Origin: Streptomyces sp. NRRL F-2580
GTDB lineage: Bacteria > Actinomycetota > Actinomycetes > Streptomycetales > Streptomycetaceae
NCBI RefSeq assembly: GCF_000720115.1
Contig: NZ_JOIR01000028.1
Coordinates: forward strand, 76,905 to 140,904
DNA length: 64,000 nt
Direction of reading: 5' to 3'
Shown here one piece after another: positions 16,029 through 25,005 of the stretch (position 1 is the first letter of the stretch; every line of letters begins with the position of its first letter). Position numbers and translations under genes: made by a program. The notes below the pieces were generated by a model. It did no database searches. It saw nothing but the letters and a program-made list of their open reading frames with translations, and had not been told where the DNA came from.

Positions 16029-17324
16029 TCAGAGTCCGTTGACGCGGGCCATGCGTCCGACGACAAGGGGGGTGAAGTCGGCGGTGATCACGCGCGCCGC
16101 CCTGCGGCTCACGCGCGAGTGCTGGCGTCGCACCTGGGCCATCAGCCGGCGGCTGCGCAGGGCCATCTCCAGTTCGAAGCGGGTACGGGGGTCGCGCAGG
16201 CCGGTGCCGAAGAGCTTCTCCAGCTGGCGCATGCGGTAGCGCACGGTCTGCGGGTGCACGCTCAGGGCCTTGGCGGCCTCGGGGGCGCCGCCGCCCTCCA
16301 GCCAGGCGAGCAGGGTCACCTCCAGGCGCTCGCTCTGGCGCGGGGTCAGGTCGGCCAGCGGCCGCAGCCACCGGGCGGCCAGCGCGTGGGCGAGCGGTTC
16401 GTCCTGGAGCAGCAGCAGGGTCGAGAGGTGGTCGTCCACGAACACGGCCCGCAGCTCCAGCCCCGGGCGGGCGGGGGTCAGGGCGAACAGGCGCAGCGCC
16501 CAGCGCAGCGAGGAGGCCGTGTCCCGGAGCGGGACCGCGTGGCCCACGGCCGCGAACCGGCCGCGGAGCAGCTGGTCCAGAGGGGCGCGGGTGTCCGGGT
16601 CGAGGCTGGGCACCAGCAGGCACGGCCGGCCCGCGAACGTGCCGGTGAGGGCGTCGGCCAGTACGGCGGCGAGCTGCTGGGCCTCGACGGGCGAGGCCGG
16701 CACGATGGCCCGTACGGCCGGGGGGAGGGGCCAGCCGGCCGCCTCGGCGAGTTCGACGAGGGAACTCTCGCAAGCGGCGCGGTCGTCGGTGAGGGCGTTG
16801 AAGAGGTCCTCACGCGCGCGGTCGCCCGCGTCGCCGCCCGCTCGGGCGCTCTCTCGGGCGCCCTCGCGAACGCCCTCACGGACGACCTCGTAGCGGCCTT
16901 CGTGCGTGACCTCGCACTCGTCGTTCCTCTGGAGGGGGATTCCGGCCCTGATCCGGGCCTTGGTCCCGGCCTTGGTCTCGGCCCCGACTCCAACCGTGTC
17001 CATGTCCGTGTCCGCGATGTCGTCCTCGCTCTCGTCCGGGTCCTCGTCCGGGTCCTCGTCCCGGTCCTGGTCCTCGTCCTCGTCCGGTGTCTGTTCCCGG
17101 GTTTGCTCCTGGTAGCCGAGCGCGGTGAGGAGAGCCTCTTCCACGCACTGCCTGAGCAACTCGTCATCGATGGCATCGTTGTCATCGATAAGTGCGGAAA
17201 ATTCCGGAATTCCATGCAGAAGCTCCTCCACTATCTCGGCGGCCAGCGCGGGCAGTTCTTTGCGCAGGACGCGGGTCCACTCGCCACGCGGGCGGGACCA
17301 GATGCGGTTCAGAAGTTCGCACAT
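16029..17324 (-). CDS. PucR-family regulator with an acidic linker
   Basis: The 431-residue protein has a helical N-terminal region (about 1-75), a low-complexity acidic stretch built from D-E-D-x repeats (about 78-110), a charged spacer with ARESARAGGD and a central regulatory domain. It ends in a PucR-type C-terminal helix-turn-helix (LEVTLLAWLEGGGAPEAAKALSVHPQTVRYRMRQLEKLFG, PF13556). Such Streptomyces regulators often act on neighbouring metabolic or morphological genes. The ATG at 17324 follows GAGGA with seven bases of spacing. It is divergent from the redox module at 17782, so a role in that module is plausible. Confidence 0.85.
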   Translation of the reverse strand: MCELLNRIWSRPRGEWTRVLRKELPALAAEIVEELLHGIPEFSALIDDNDAIDDELLRQCVEEALLTALGYQEQTREQTPDEDEDQDRDEDPDEDPDESEDDIADTDMDTVGVGAETKAGTKARIRAGIPLQRNDECEVTHEGRYEVVREGVREGARESARAGGDAGDRAREDLFNALTDDRAACESSLVELAEAAGWPLPPAVRAIVPASPVEAQQLAAVLADALTGTFAGRPCLLVPSLDPDTRAPLDQLLRGRFAAVGHAVPLRDTASSLRWALRLFALTPARPGLELRAVFVDDHLSTLLLLQDEPLAHALAARWLRPLADLTPRQSERLEVTLLAWLEGGGAPEAAKALSVHPQTVRYRMRQLEKLFGTGLRDPRTRFELEMALRSRRLMAQVRRQHSRVSRRAARVITADFTPLVVGRMARVNGL

Positions 17325-17781
17325 CGTTTTCCTCGTTCGTGCCGGGGTGAGGCTTGTCCGGGGAAGAGCGACAAGCCCGCCGAGGTTGCCCCCTGCGCCA
17401 ACATCCTTGTCTGGCACTGGAGTTGCGGCCCTCGTACTCCCTCCTGGAGAGGTCCGGCCACTTACGGTCCCGTAATTTTGCGGCGATTTTGCCGTCCGGG
17501 ACGCGTAGGTGGCAGGCGGCGCGGTGGCCAGTCGCAACCTCCGCTGGAGGGGAATCTTCCGGTGTTGTTCGATGCGTCGGAGACGCGGTGCGAGAAATTA
17601 TCACGTTTCGATAAATCCCGTGGAGCTGGTGTGCAGCTCCACGATGCTGCTGCACTCCGGCCCCAAGTTCCCTCGGCCGGCGCGGAGTTTCACAGCGCTG
17701 CCGGGCACAGAGGACACAACGACCCCCGGGTGCCCGAGCGCCAGGTGGAGCGCTCGGAGCCCAGGCGCACAGGAGAACTGG
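17325..17781. other. Divergent intergenic region between the PucR gene and the redox module
   Basis: No supported gene is seen in 457 bases. A perfect 9-bp inverted repeat (GTGGAGCTG at 17620-17628 with its complement at 17634-17642, 5-base spacer) and an A+T-rich repeat TTATC-N7-GATAA at 17598-17614 lie about 140-185 bases upstream of the membrane-protein gene. They are candidate operator or leader-hairpin sites. The ribosome site AGGAGAAC for the membrane protein is at about 17771-17778. Confidence 0.45.
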
Positions 17782-18741
17782 ATGCCCCTGCCCCAGCCTC
17801 ACATGTCCCGCTCACACAGAGCCCGCCGCAGAAGCCGTCACGCGGCAGCGGCCACGGCGCCGGCCGCCGGCCGGCGGGCCGTGCGGCGGCCCTCCCTCCT
17901 TCCCACCGCGGGCAGACTGCGCCCCGGTGTGATCAGCGCCGTCGGCGCGGCCGTCGTCTCCCTCGTCGTGGCCGCCCGCGCGGGCGCACTGACCCAGCTG
18001 TGGGACTTCCTCGACTACGGGGCGGGCGTGCTCTCGCTCGTCTCGCTCACCTCCACCGTCCTGTGGGGGCTGGTGGCCAGCGACCGGCTCCTGCTGGGGT
18101 CGGGCCACCGGCTGCTCGCCCAAGGGGTGCACCGCGGCCTCGCGGTGGCGGGGCTGGGTTTCCTGGCCCTCCACATCTGGGTCAAGATCGCGGAGCAGCG
18201 CACGACGGCCGCCTCCGCGGCGGTGCCGTTCACGGACGTCGGCCAGCCGGTCCTGATCGGCCTCGGCTCGCTGGCCGGATACCTCTTCCTCGCCGTGGCG
18301 ATATCCGGTGCCGTGCGCAGCGCGTTCGCCACCAAGGGCCGCTCCCTGTGGTGGCGGGCCCTGCACTTCGGGGCCTATCCCGCCTGGGGCGCGTCCCTGG
18401 TGCACGGACTGAAGGCGGGCCGGCCCGCCGACGTCTGGGTCACGGCGGCCTACGCGCTGTGCCTGGCCGGCGTCGCCGGAGTGCTCGCGTTCCGCCTCAA
18501 GTCCCGTATGGACGACGTACCGTCCCGGCCGGCCAGCCCACAGACCGCGCCACAGCCGTCCGTCGTACTGGCGGCCGTGCCCCGGCCGAGACGGGGTACG
18601 CGTCCGGTCGCCATCGACCGGCCGGCCCCGCCGCCCCGGCCCGACGACCCGCCCCGCGCCGCCGTGTACGCCCCGAGCCGGGCCGGCGGCGGCCTCGGCG
18701 CGAACGGCGAGCAGGTCGCCACCGGGGACCGGTGGCTGTGA
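17782..18741 (+). CDS. Ferric-reductase/cytochrome b-like membrane protein
   Basis: The 319-residue protein has a basic N-terminal tail, four to six hydrophobic segments (about 50-235) and a Pro/Arg-rich cytoplasmic tail. Histidines occur inside or near the membrane segments in HRLLAQGVHRGLAVAGLGFLALHIW and WWRALHFGAYPAWGASLVHG. This spacing is like the haem-binding pairs of ferric-reductase-like transmembrane proteins. It would pass electrons across the membrane. The ATG has an AGGAG site. Its stop overlaps the next start (GTGA), which makes physical or functional pairing with the NuoF-like protein likely. Cofactor content is inference. Confidence 0.7.
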   Translation: MPLPQPHMSRSHRARRRSRHAAAATAPAAGRRAVRRPSLLPTAGRLRPGVISAVGAAVVSLVVAARAGALTQLWDFLDYGAGVLSLVSLTSTVLWGLVASDRLLLGSGHRLLAQGVHRGLAVAGLGFLALHIWVKIAEQRTTAASAAVPFTDVGQPVLIGLGSLAGYLFLAVAISGAVRSAFATKGRSLWWRALHFGAYPAWGASLVHGLKAGRPADVWVTAAYALCLAGVAGVLAFRLKSRMDDVPSRPASPQTAPQPSVVLAAVPRPRRGTRPVAIDRPAPPPRPDDPPRAAVYAPSRAGGGLGANGEQVATGDRWL

Positions 18742-20186
18742 CCGGCCTTCCGACCCCCAGCCTGGGCTGCGTGGGCGCCCCCAGGCTGCTGGCCGGGCTC
18801 GACCAGGCGCCCAGGCTCGACCGCGTCGCCCATCTGACCGCCCACGGCTCGCTGCCCCGGTACCGGCCGGACGAACTGGTCGACCTCTCCGACAACATCG
18901 ACCTGCGGGGCCGCGGCGGGGCGGGCTTCCCCTTCGCCCGGAAACTGCGCGCCGTCATGCGGTCGGCCCGGGGCGGGGACGGACAGACCGCGGTCGTCGT
19001 CAACGGCAGTGAGGGCGAACCGAGTTGCCTCAAGGACACGGCGCTTCTGCTGCACGCCCCCCATCTGGTGCTCGACGGGGCCCTGCTGGCCGCCGCCGCG
19101 ATCTCCGCCGACGACGTCGTGGTGGGGGTCACCCGGACGGACGTGGAACAGTCGGTGCGGGCCGCCATCGCGGAACGCGGCCCGGCCGGCCGCCGGGTGC
19201 GGGTGGCGATGCTCCCCGAGCGGTTCGTCACCGGAGAGGGAACCGCCCACATCAACGGCCTCAACGGAGGTGACACGCTGCCGTCCGGACAGAAGGTGCG
19301 GACCAGCGAACGGGGCCTGGGCGGCATGCCCACCCTGCTGTCCAACACCGAGACCTTCGCCCAACTCGCCGTCGCCGCACGGCTCGGCGCGCTGGACTAC
19401 CGTACGACCGGCCTGCCGAACGAGCCGGGCACCGTCCTGCTGACCGTCGCCGGCACCACCGTCGTCGAGACGCCGACCGGGGCCGCGCTCTCGTACATCC
19501 TAGACCTGTGCGGCACCGATCCCGGCCAGGGCGTCCTGGTCGGCGGCTATCACGGCAAATGGCTCGATCCGGGGTCCGCCCGCGCCGCGGAGGTGTCCCG
19601 GCAGTCCCTCGACTCGCTCGGCGCCCGGCTGGGGGCGGGGGCGGTACTGCCGCTGCCCGAGGACACCTGTCCGGCCGGCGAGGTGGCGCGGGTGACCCGC
19701 TGGATGGCGAACGAGTCGGCCGGCCAGTGCGGCCCGTGCGTGCGGGGGCTGCCCTCACTGGCCGACGTACTGGAGGACGCGATCCGGGGAGGGGGCAGAA
19801 CCGCCCTCGACATGGTGGAGGCGCGGCTCAAGGCGGTCCTGGGCCGCGGTGCGTGCAGCCATCCCGACGGCACCTCGCGCTTCGTGGCCTCGGCGCTCAG
19901 CGTGTTCCCGGACGAGTTCCGGGACCACGCCCTCGGCAGCGGGTGCGGCCGGCGGGTGCTGGGGGCGCTGCCGCTGCCCGAGGACGAGAGTCCGGAGCGG
20001 CTGGTCGTGGACTGGACCCTGTGCAGGGGGCACGGGCTGTGCGTGGACATCCTGCCCGACGTCGTACGGCTCGACGCGGACGGCTTTCCGGCGCAGGCGT
20101 CCATGCCGGTGCCGGGGCGGCTGCGGCCGAAGGCGCTGCGCGCGGTGCGGCGCTGCCCAGCCCTTGCCCTGCGCATCCAGGACTGA
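18738..20186 (+). CDS. NuoF-like flavo-iron-sulfur protein fused to a ferredoxin domain
   Basis: The 482-residue protein resembles the 51-kDa NADH-dehydrogenase subunit. It has the Gly-rich FMN/NADH loop RGRGGAGFPFARKL (about 57-70), NGSEGEPSCLKD, an SLBB-like region and a C-terminal cluster region. The usual ESCGxCxPC motif reads E326-S-A-G-Q-C-G-P-C334, so the first cluster Cys is Ala328, while C331, C334 and C373 (GRGACSHPDG) remain. Residues about 420-482 form a small ferredoxin domain with C429, C435 and C473, fitting a 3Fe-4S cluster. It probably takes electrons from NAD(P)H and hands them to the membrane protein encoded just upstream. Confidence 0.75.
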   Translation: MTGLPTPSLGCVGAPRLLAGLDQAPRLDRVAHLTAHGSLPRYRPDELVDLSDNIDLRGRGGAGFPFARKLRAVMRSARGGDGQTAVVVNGSEGEPSCLKDTALLLHAPHLVLDGALLAAAAISADDVVVGVTRTDVEQSVRAAIAERGPAGRRVRVAMLPERFVTGEGTAHINGLNGGDTLPSGQKVRTSERGLGGMPTLLSNTETFAQLAVAARLGALDYRTTGLPNEPGTVLLTVAGTTVVETPTGAALSYILDLCGTDPGQGVLVGGYHGKWLDPGSARAAEVSRQSLDSLGARLGAGAVLPLPEDTCPAGEVARVTRWMANESAGQCGPCVRGLPSLADVLEDAIRGGGRTALDMVEARLKAVLGRGACSHPDGTSRFVASALSVFPDEFRDHALGSGCGRRVLGALPLPEDESPERLVVDWTLCRGHGLCVDILPDVVRLDADGFPAQASMPVPGRLRPKALRAVRRCPALALRIQD

Positions 20187-20223
20187 ACCATTGCGCCGGG
20201 TTCAATCTTGGCGCGATCTGACA

Positions 20224-20238
20224 AATTCCCAGGGAATT
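20224..20238. promoter_or_regulatory. Perfect 15-bp palindrome upstream of the repeat lipoprotein gene
   Basis: AATTCCC, a central A and GGGAATT form an exact palindrome 75 bases before the lipoprotein start. It is A+T-rich against its surroundings and sits where an operator would be expected. No matching regulator can be named. Confidence 0.5.
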
Positions 20239-20313
20239 CTGCTTCCGTCGCCCGTCGCCCCGTATCAATTACCGGGGGCAAGAAAACGCGGAACCGAACC
20301 TGAAGGAGAGACC

Positions 20314-21291
20314 ATGAAGAGGATGCGTCGTGAGATATTCGCCGGGTCGGCGGTCGCGGTACTGATGCTGACGGCCGCATGCGGCAGCGGGGACAATTAC
20401 TCGGGAAAGGGGACATCGGTCCAGCCGGTGGGCGACAGCAAACAGGTCGGGAATGGTTACGACGACGTCTACGGAAGCGGATCCGGGGCCGACCCGTCGG
20501 GCGCGGCCGGCAAGAACGGTCCGGCCGGGCAGCTGAAGGTGCAGGATGTCGGGACGGTCGGTTCGGGCGTCGCCGACAGTCAGGGATTCACTCTCTACCG
20601 GTTCGACAAGGACACGCCCAAGCCCCCCAAGTCCAACTGTGAAGGGGACTGCGCCACGGCCTGGCCCGCCGTCTCCGCGGACGACGTCTCGGCAGGTGAG
20701 GGGATCGACAAGAGCCTCCTCGGCTCGGTCGCCCGGGCCGACGGCACCCGGCAGCTGACGCTCGCGGGATGGCCCGTGTACCGCTACGCGAAGGACACCA
20801 AGGCGGGCGACTCGCTCGGCGAGGGGGTCGGCGGGACCTGGCACGTGCTGGGACCGGACGGAAAGCCGGCCGCTCCGGCCAAGAGCGGCGGCGCGGACAG
20901 CGGAAAGGGCGGCGGCGCGGCGGAGGAGAAATCCGAACTCAGCGTCAATCAGAATGCCCAGCTCGGCCCCATCATCTCGGACGCCGAGGGCCGGACGCTC
21001 TACCGGTTCGACAAGGACAGTGCCTGGCCGATGAAAATCGGCTGCGTGGACGGCTGCACGGACACCTGGAAGCCCGCAAAGCCCGTCGACAAGGCAAATG
21101 TGACCGGAATTGCCGCCGAATTGGTGGGCAAGGTGAAGCGGCCCGACGGCACCGAGCAATTGACGATCGACTGCTGGCCGGTCTACACGTTCACCGGTGA
21201 CAAGGAACCCGGGGACATCAGCGGCCACAACAACAAGGGCCTCTGGTTCGCCGTCACCGACAAGGGCAAGAAGGCGAAGGTCACCGGCTAG
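20314..21291 (+). CDS. Lipoprotein with two Yx(F/W/Y)xxD repeats (COG4315 type)
   Basis: The 325-residue protein has a signal peptide with the lipobox LTAAC and then two copies of the secreted repeat of unknown function (PF03640; about residues 70-170 and 215-320). Each begins with an LYRFDKD motif and continues to a paired Cys motif CEGDCATAWP or CVDGCTDTWKP. Later blocks are TRQLTLAGWPVYRYAKD and TEQLTIDCWPVYTF. The protein is anchored outside the cell membrane. The ATG follows AAGGAG. It lies just after the NuoF-like gene, and the group occurs together with electron-transfer genes here, which hints at an extracellular redox role. That role is inference. Confidence 0.85.
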   Translation: MKRMRREIFAGSAVAVLMLTAACGSGDNYSGKGTSVQPVGDSKQVGNGYDDVYGSGSGADPSGAAGKNGPAGQLKVQDVGTVGSGVADSQGFTLYRFDKDTPKPPKSNCEGDCATAWPAVSADDVSAGEGIDKSLLGSVARADGTRQLTLAGWPVYRYAKDTKAGDSLGEGVGGTWHVLGPDGKPAAPAKSGGADSGKGGGAAEEKSELSVNQNAQLGPIISDAEGRTLYRFDKDSAWPMKIGCVDGCTDTWKPAKPVDKANVTGIAAELVGKVKRPDGTEQLTIDCWPVYTFTGDKEPGDISGHNNKGLWFAVTDKGKKAKVTG

Positions 21292-21434
21292 GACCGGAGC
21301 GGAGCGGACCGGCCCCACCCGGCACGGTCCCCCGCCGCACCCGACCGCCCTGCCCGCCCCTCGACGCGTGGTGCCCGGGCCCCCTCCCCACCCGGGCACC
21401 ACGACCCCCGTCCCGACCAGCCAGAGAGGTCGCC

Positions 21435-21977
21435 ATGCCCTTGTCCACCGACCGCCGCACCCGGCGCACGGGCCCGCCACGTGCGACCCTCGCCGCGCTG
21501 TGCCTCACGGCCCTTCTGTGCGGCGGCTGCGGCGCCGGGCAGACGGCCGCGCACCGCACCTCGAACTCCGCGCAGCAGACCTCGACCTCCCCGCGCGGCA
21601 CCTCGATCGAGGAGATCGCCGCGGCCATCGGCTGCACGGCCGAAGTGAGCGTGCAGGCCGACGAGTTGCGGCAAGGGGGCTGCCAGACCGAACAGGGTGG
21701 CCCCTACCGCATGGTCACCTTCGCCGCCGAGCAGGGGCTGCGCTCCTGGCTGACCGAGGCCCGGATGTACGGCGGCCTCTACCTGGTCGGGGACCGCTGG
21801 GTCGTCACCGCGGGGACGGAGGACGCCCTGGCGGTGGTGCGCGGCCGGCTCGGCGGCTCCCTGGAGAAGGGCGACACGCACGCCGGCCCCTCCGAGCACG
21901 CCGGATCCTCCGAACACCCCGGATCTTCCGAGCATCCCCAGCCCTCCGATCATGCCGAGCACTCCACCCACCCCTGA
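21435..21977 (+). CDS. Small lipoprotein with a His-rich C-terminal tail
   Basis: The 180-residue protein has an Arg-rich start, a hydrophobic signal and a lipobox-like LLCGGC with an unusual Cys at -3. A compact domain follows (about 55-140; IGCTAEVSVQADELRQGGC with a Cys pair). The tail (about 145-180) is made of SEHAGSSEHPGSSEHPQPSD-type repeats, ending in DHAEHSTHP, with seven or more His residues. The tail looks like a metal-binding or metal-sensing segment. The ATG follows GAGAGG. It is the last gene of the same-strand redox run. Confidence 0.75.
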   Translation: MPLSTDRRTRRTGPPRATLAALCLTALLCGGCGAGQTAAHRTSNSAQQTSTSPRGTSIEEIAAAIGCTAEVSVQADELRQGGCQTEQGGPYRMVTFAAEQGLRSWLTEARMYGGLYLVGDRWVVTAGTEDALAVVRGRLGGSLEKGDTHAGPSEHAGSSEHPGSSEHPQPSDHAEHSTHP

Positions 21978-22117
21978 ACCCCGTGGCGTGTCGGCCAGTT
22001 GTCCTGATGTCAGCTCGTTCGCGAGGAGCACAAGGCACGACCCTTCGGGATGATTCGGCCGGGCAGCGCGTGCAACAAGGTGGTGCTGTAAGCGACTTCA
22101 CCGAAAGGAACGCCTTC

Positions 22118-23692
22118 GTGCTCCTGAAACGCTTCGCACCACTGCTCACCGCCGCCGGACTGCTCGCCTCCACCGTGCCCCTGCTGTCGGCGACCCAGGC
22201 ATCGGCCGCCCCCGCGGCGGACCACCTGCGGCAGAAGCCCGCCTGGCACCGTTGCAGCCCCGAACAGCCGGCCTCGTACGAGTGCGCCACGCTCAAGGTT
22301 CCGCTCGACTACCGGCGTCCCGACGGGCGCACGATCGACCTCGCGATATCCCGGATCAAGAGCGAGAACCCGGCCAAGCGGCACGGCGCCATGCTGCTGA
22401 ACCCCGGCGGCCCCGGCGGTTCCGGGCTCGACCTGCCGCTGATGATGAACGAGGCGATGCCCAAGGAGGTCCGGGACCAGTACGACCTCATCGGCTTCGA
22501 TCCGCGCGGAGCCGGCGCCAGCGCCCCGATCACCTGCGGACTGGACGAGGCCGAACAGAACTTCGACCGCGCCTACCGTCCGGAGACCTTCGGCTCCGAC
22601 GTGACGTGGGCCCGCACCATCGCCGACAAGTGCCGCGAGAAGGCCGGTTCGGTGCTCCCGTACATCACCACCCGCAACACGGCGCGCGACATGGACACGA
22701 TCCGCGCGGTGCTGGGCGAGCGCAAGCTCTCGTACCTGGGCTACTCGTACGGGACCTACCTCGGCGCGGTGTACGCGCAGATGTTCCCGGACCGCACGGA
22801 CCGCTTCGTGCTCGACAGCGGTGTGGACCCGCAGCGGATCTGGCGCGGCATGATCCAGGTCTGGGCCACCGAGGCCGAGCCGGCCTTCGCCCGGTGGACC
22901 CAGTGGGCGGCGCAGCGGGCGGCGGAGTACGGGCTGGGCGACAGCCCGAAGGCCGTGTCCGAGACGTTCTGGGAGCTGGTGGCGCGCGCCGACAAGGAGC
23001 CCATCGACCTCGAGGGCATGAAGGTCGACGGGGACATGATCCGCTCCGCGCGCGGGGTGTTCTTCTACCCGGCGCAGGCCACTCCCCTGGTCGTGGCCCT
23101 GAAGGCCGCGGCCGAGGGCAGGCCGCTGCCCGAGGGCATGACCGTGACGGAGCTGAAGCGGCTGCTGACCGGCGGCGCGGCGGCCGATCCCGCCTCGGAC
23201 AACGGCACCGCCGTGTTCTGGGCCGTGGTGTGCGGGGACACGGGCAACTGGCCCCGCTACACCGAGCAGTACGAGCGGGACGCGGCGAAGGACAAGGCCA
23301 GGTACCCCCTGTACGGGGACTTCGCGTCCAACATCAAGCCGTGCGCCTTCTGGGACCGGCCGGTGGAGGCGGCCACCCCGATGAACAAGAGGGCGAACGT
23401 GCTGACCGTGCAGAACGAGTGGGACTCACAGACCCCGCTCGTCAGCGGGCAGGGCCTGCACCGCGCCCTCAAGGGCTCGCGGATGGTGCTGGCCGCCGGC
23501 GGTGAGGGCCACGGCGTGTACCTCGCCGACCCCACCTCCTGCGCCAACGCGCCGGTCCACGCGTACCTGACCACGGGCAAACTGCCCGCCCAGGACGTGA
23601 CCTGCCAGAACCCGCCGAACGGTGCGCGGCAGCGCGGGACCCTGGCCCCGTCGAAGCCGCTGCCGATCCCGTCCGGACCCGGGCGGTTCTGA
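22118..23692 (+). CDS. Secreted alpha/beta-hydrolase peptidase (tripeptidyl aminopeptidase-like)
   Basis: The 524-residue protein has a signal peptide (about 1-33, ending ATQASAAPAA) and an alpha/beta-hydrolase domain. The oxyanion region is LLNPGGPGGSG, the nucleophile elbow GYSYGTYLG, and the late Asp and His lie in NEWDSQTPL and GEGHGVYL. The C-terminal TAP-like part (PF08386) is present. This is the SlpD/SlpE and tripeptidyl-aminopeptidase family of Streptomyces, which removes N-terminal tripeptides from secreted proteins or peptides. The GTG at 22118 follows AAAGGAA with eight bases of spacing. It is probably monocistronic. Confidence 0.9.
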   Translation: MLLKRFAPLLTAAGLLASTVPLLSATQASAAPAADHLRQKPAWHRCSPEQPASYECATLKVPLDYRRPDGRTIDLAISRIKSENPAKRHGAMLLNPGGPGGSGLDLPLMMNEAMPKEVRDQYDLIGFDPRGAGASAPITCGLDEAEQNFDRAYRPETFGSDVTWARTIADKCREKAGSVLPYITTRNTARDMDTIRAVLGERKLSYLGYSYGTYLGAVYAQMFPDRTDRFVLDSGVDPQRIWRGMIQVWATEAEPAFARWTQWAAQRAAEYGLGDSPKAVSETFWELVARADKEPIDLEGMKVDGDMIRSARGVFFYPAQATPLVVALKAAAEGRPLPEGMTVTELKRLLTGGAAADPASDNGTAVFWAVVCGDTGNWPRYTEQYERDAAKDKARYPLYGDFASNIKPCAFWDRPVEAATPMNKRANVLTVQNEWDSQTPLVSGQGLHRALKGSRMVLAAGGEGHGVYLADPTSCANAPVHAYLTTGKLPAQDVTCQNPPNGARQRGTLAPSKPLPIPSGPGRF

Positions 23693-23764
23693 CACCGGCC
23701 CGACCTCCGGCCCTACACGCGCCGCGAACGGCTGCCGGTTCGTGGGGACGCCTCCGCGGCCACC

Positions 23765-24014
23765 TTGGTACGGCGGCCGAAGTCGGGGGCGTCCTTGCGC
23801 GCGGCGCTCACCGCCAGGCCGACGAGCGGTCCTCGGTCTCGCCCTCGCCACGGCGCCGGCCGTCGCGCACCCCGAGGCCGCCCCGAGCACCAACCGGGCG
23901 GTCAACGTGACCCTCACCGTGCAGCCGGTCAACGGCATCCCGACCCCGGTCGGCGGCCGCCTGTTCAAGCTGAAGCCCGGCGACGACGTGGCCTTCACCT
24001 GGACCTCCTTCTGA
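23765..24014 (+). pseudogene. Probable frame-shifted small secreted protein
   Basis: The frame from a TTG at 23765 gives LVRRPKSGASLRAALTAR, like a signal-peptide n-region. After one apparent extra C near 23820 the next frame gives RRAVLGLALATAPAVAHPEA and then TVQPVNGIPTPVGGRLFKLK, ending GDDVAFTWTSF at 24014. Joined, this is an 82-residue secreted protein with a normal signal and a short beta-rich mature part. As written, neither frame alone has a convincing start. I do not recognise the family. It could also be translated from the GTG at 23742 with a poor signal. Confidence 0.4.
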
Positions 24015-24027
24015 CGGAGCGCCCCGC

Positions 24028-24072
24028 GACAGGAGCGCGGAGCGGCTCACCGGGCCGCTCCGCGCTCCTGTC
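24028..24072. terminator. 19-bp perfect stem-loop between convergent genes
   Basis: The arm at 24028-24046 pairs exactly with 24054-24072 across a 7-base loop. It ends 50 bases before the 3' end of the 3-hydroxybutyryl-CoA dehydrogenase gene on the other strand and can terminate in both directions. Confidence 0.8.
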
Positions 24073-24121
24073 CGTGCCGCCGGGGTCCCTCAACCCCGCA
24101 CCGGCACCACCGGGTCCCTCA

Positions 24122-25005
24122 TCAGCCCCGGTCGTACGTGTGGAACCCGCGGCCGCTCTTGCGGCCCAGCAGCCCCGCCTGGACCATCCGCTGGAGCAGC
24201 GGGGGCGGGGCGTGGAGCGGTTCCTTGAACTCCTCGTACAGCGATTCCGCGATGGCCGCGACCGTGTCCAGCCCGATCAGGTCGGCGAGCTTGAGCGGCC
24301 CCATCGGGTGGGCGCAGCCCAGCTCCATGGCGGCGTCCACGTCGGCGGCGCTCGCAAAGCCGGACTCGGCCATCCGGATGGCGGAGAGCAGGTACGGGAC
24401 GAGCAGCGCGTTGACGACGAAGCCGGCCCGGTCCTGGGAGCGGACCGTGGTCTTGCCCAGGGATTCCCGGGCGAAGGACTCGACCGCGGCCAGTGTGTCC
24501 GCCGACGTGTGGAGGGAGGAGACCACCTCGACCAGGGGCAGGACGGGGACGGGGTTGAAGAAGTGGAGTCCCACGACCCGGTCGGCGCGACCGGTGGCCA
24601 TGCCCAGCCGCATGATCGGGATGGCGGACGTATTGGTGGCCAGAACGGCCTCGGGGTCCTCGACGATCTTGTCGAGGACGGTGAAGACCTCGGTCTTGGC
24701 TTCGGGGTTCTCGGTGACGGCCTCGATGACCAGTTGCCGGTCGGCGAGGTCCTCCAGGTCCCCGGTGAACACCAGCCGGGCCAGGGCGTCCTCGGCGGTG
24801 AACCGGTCCAGCTTGCCCCGCTGGACGGCGCGTTCGAGGGAGACGGCCACCCGCTCGCGGGCGGCGCGGGCCGCGGTGGCGTCCGCCTCGGCGACGACGG
24901 TGTCGAGGCCGGCGCGGGCGCAGACCTCGGCGATGCCGGCTCCCATCTGTCCGCCGCCGGCGACCCCGACGCGCAGGTCGCGGGTCGGCCGCTGTGCCGG
25001 GGCGC

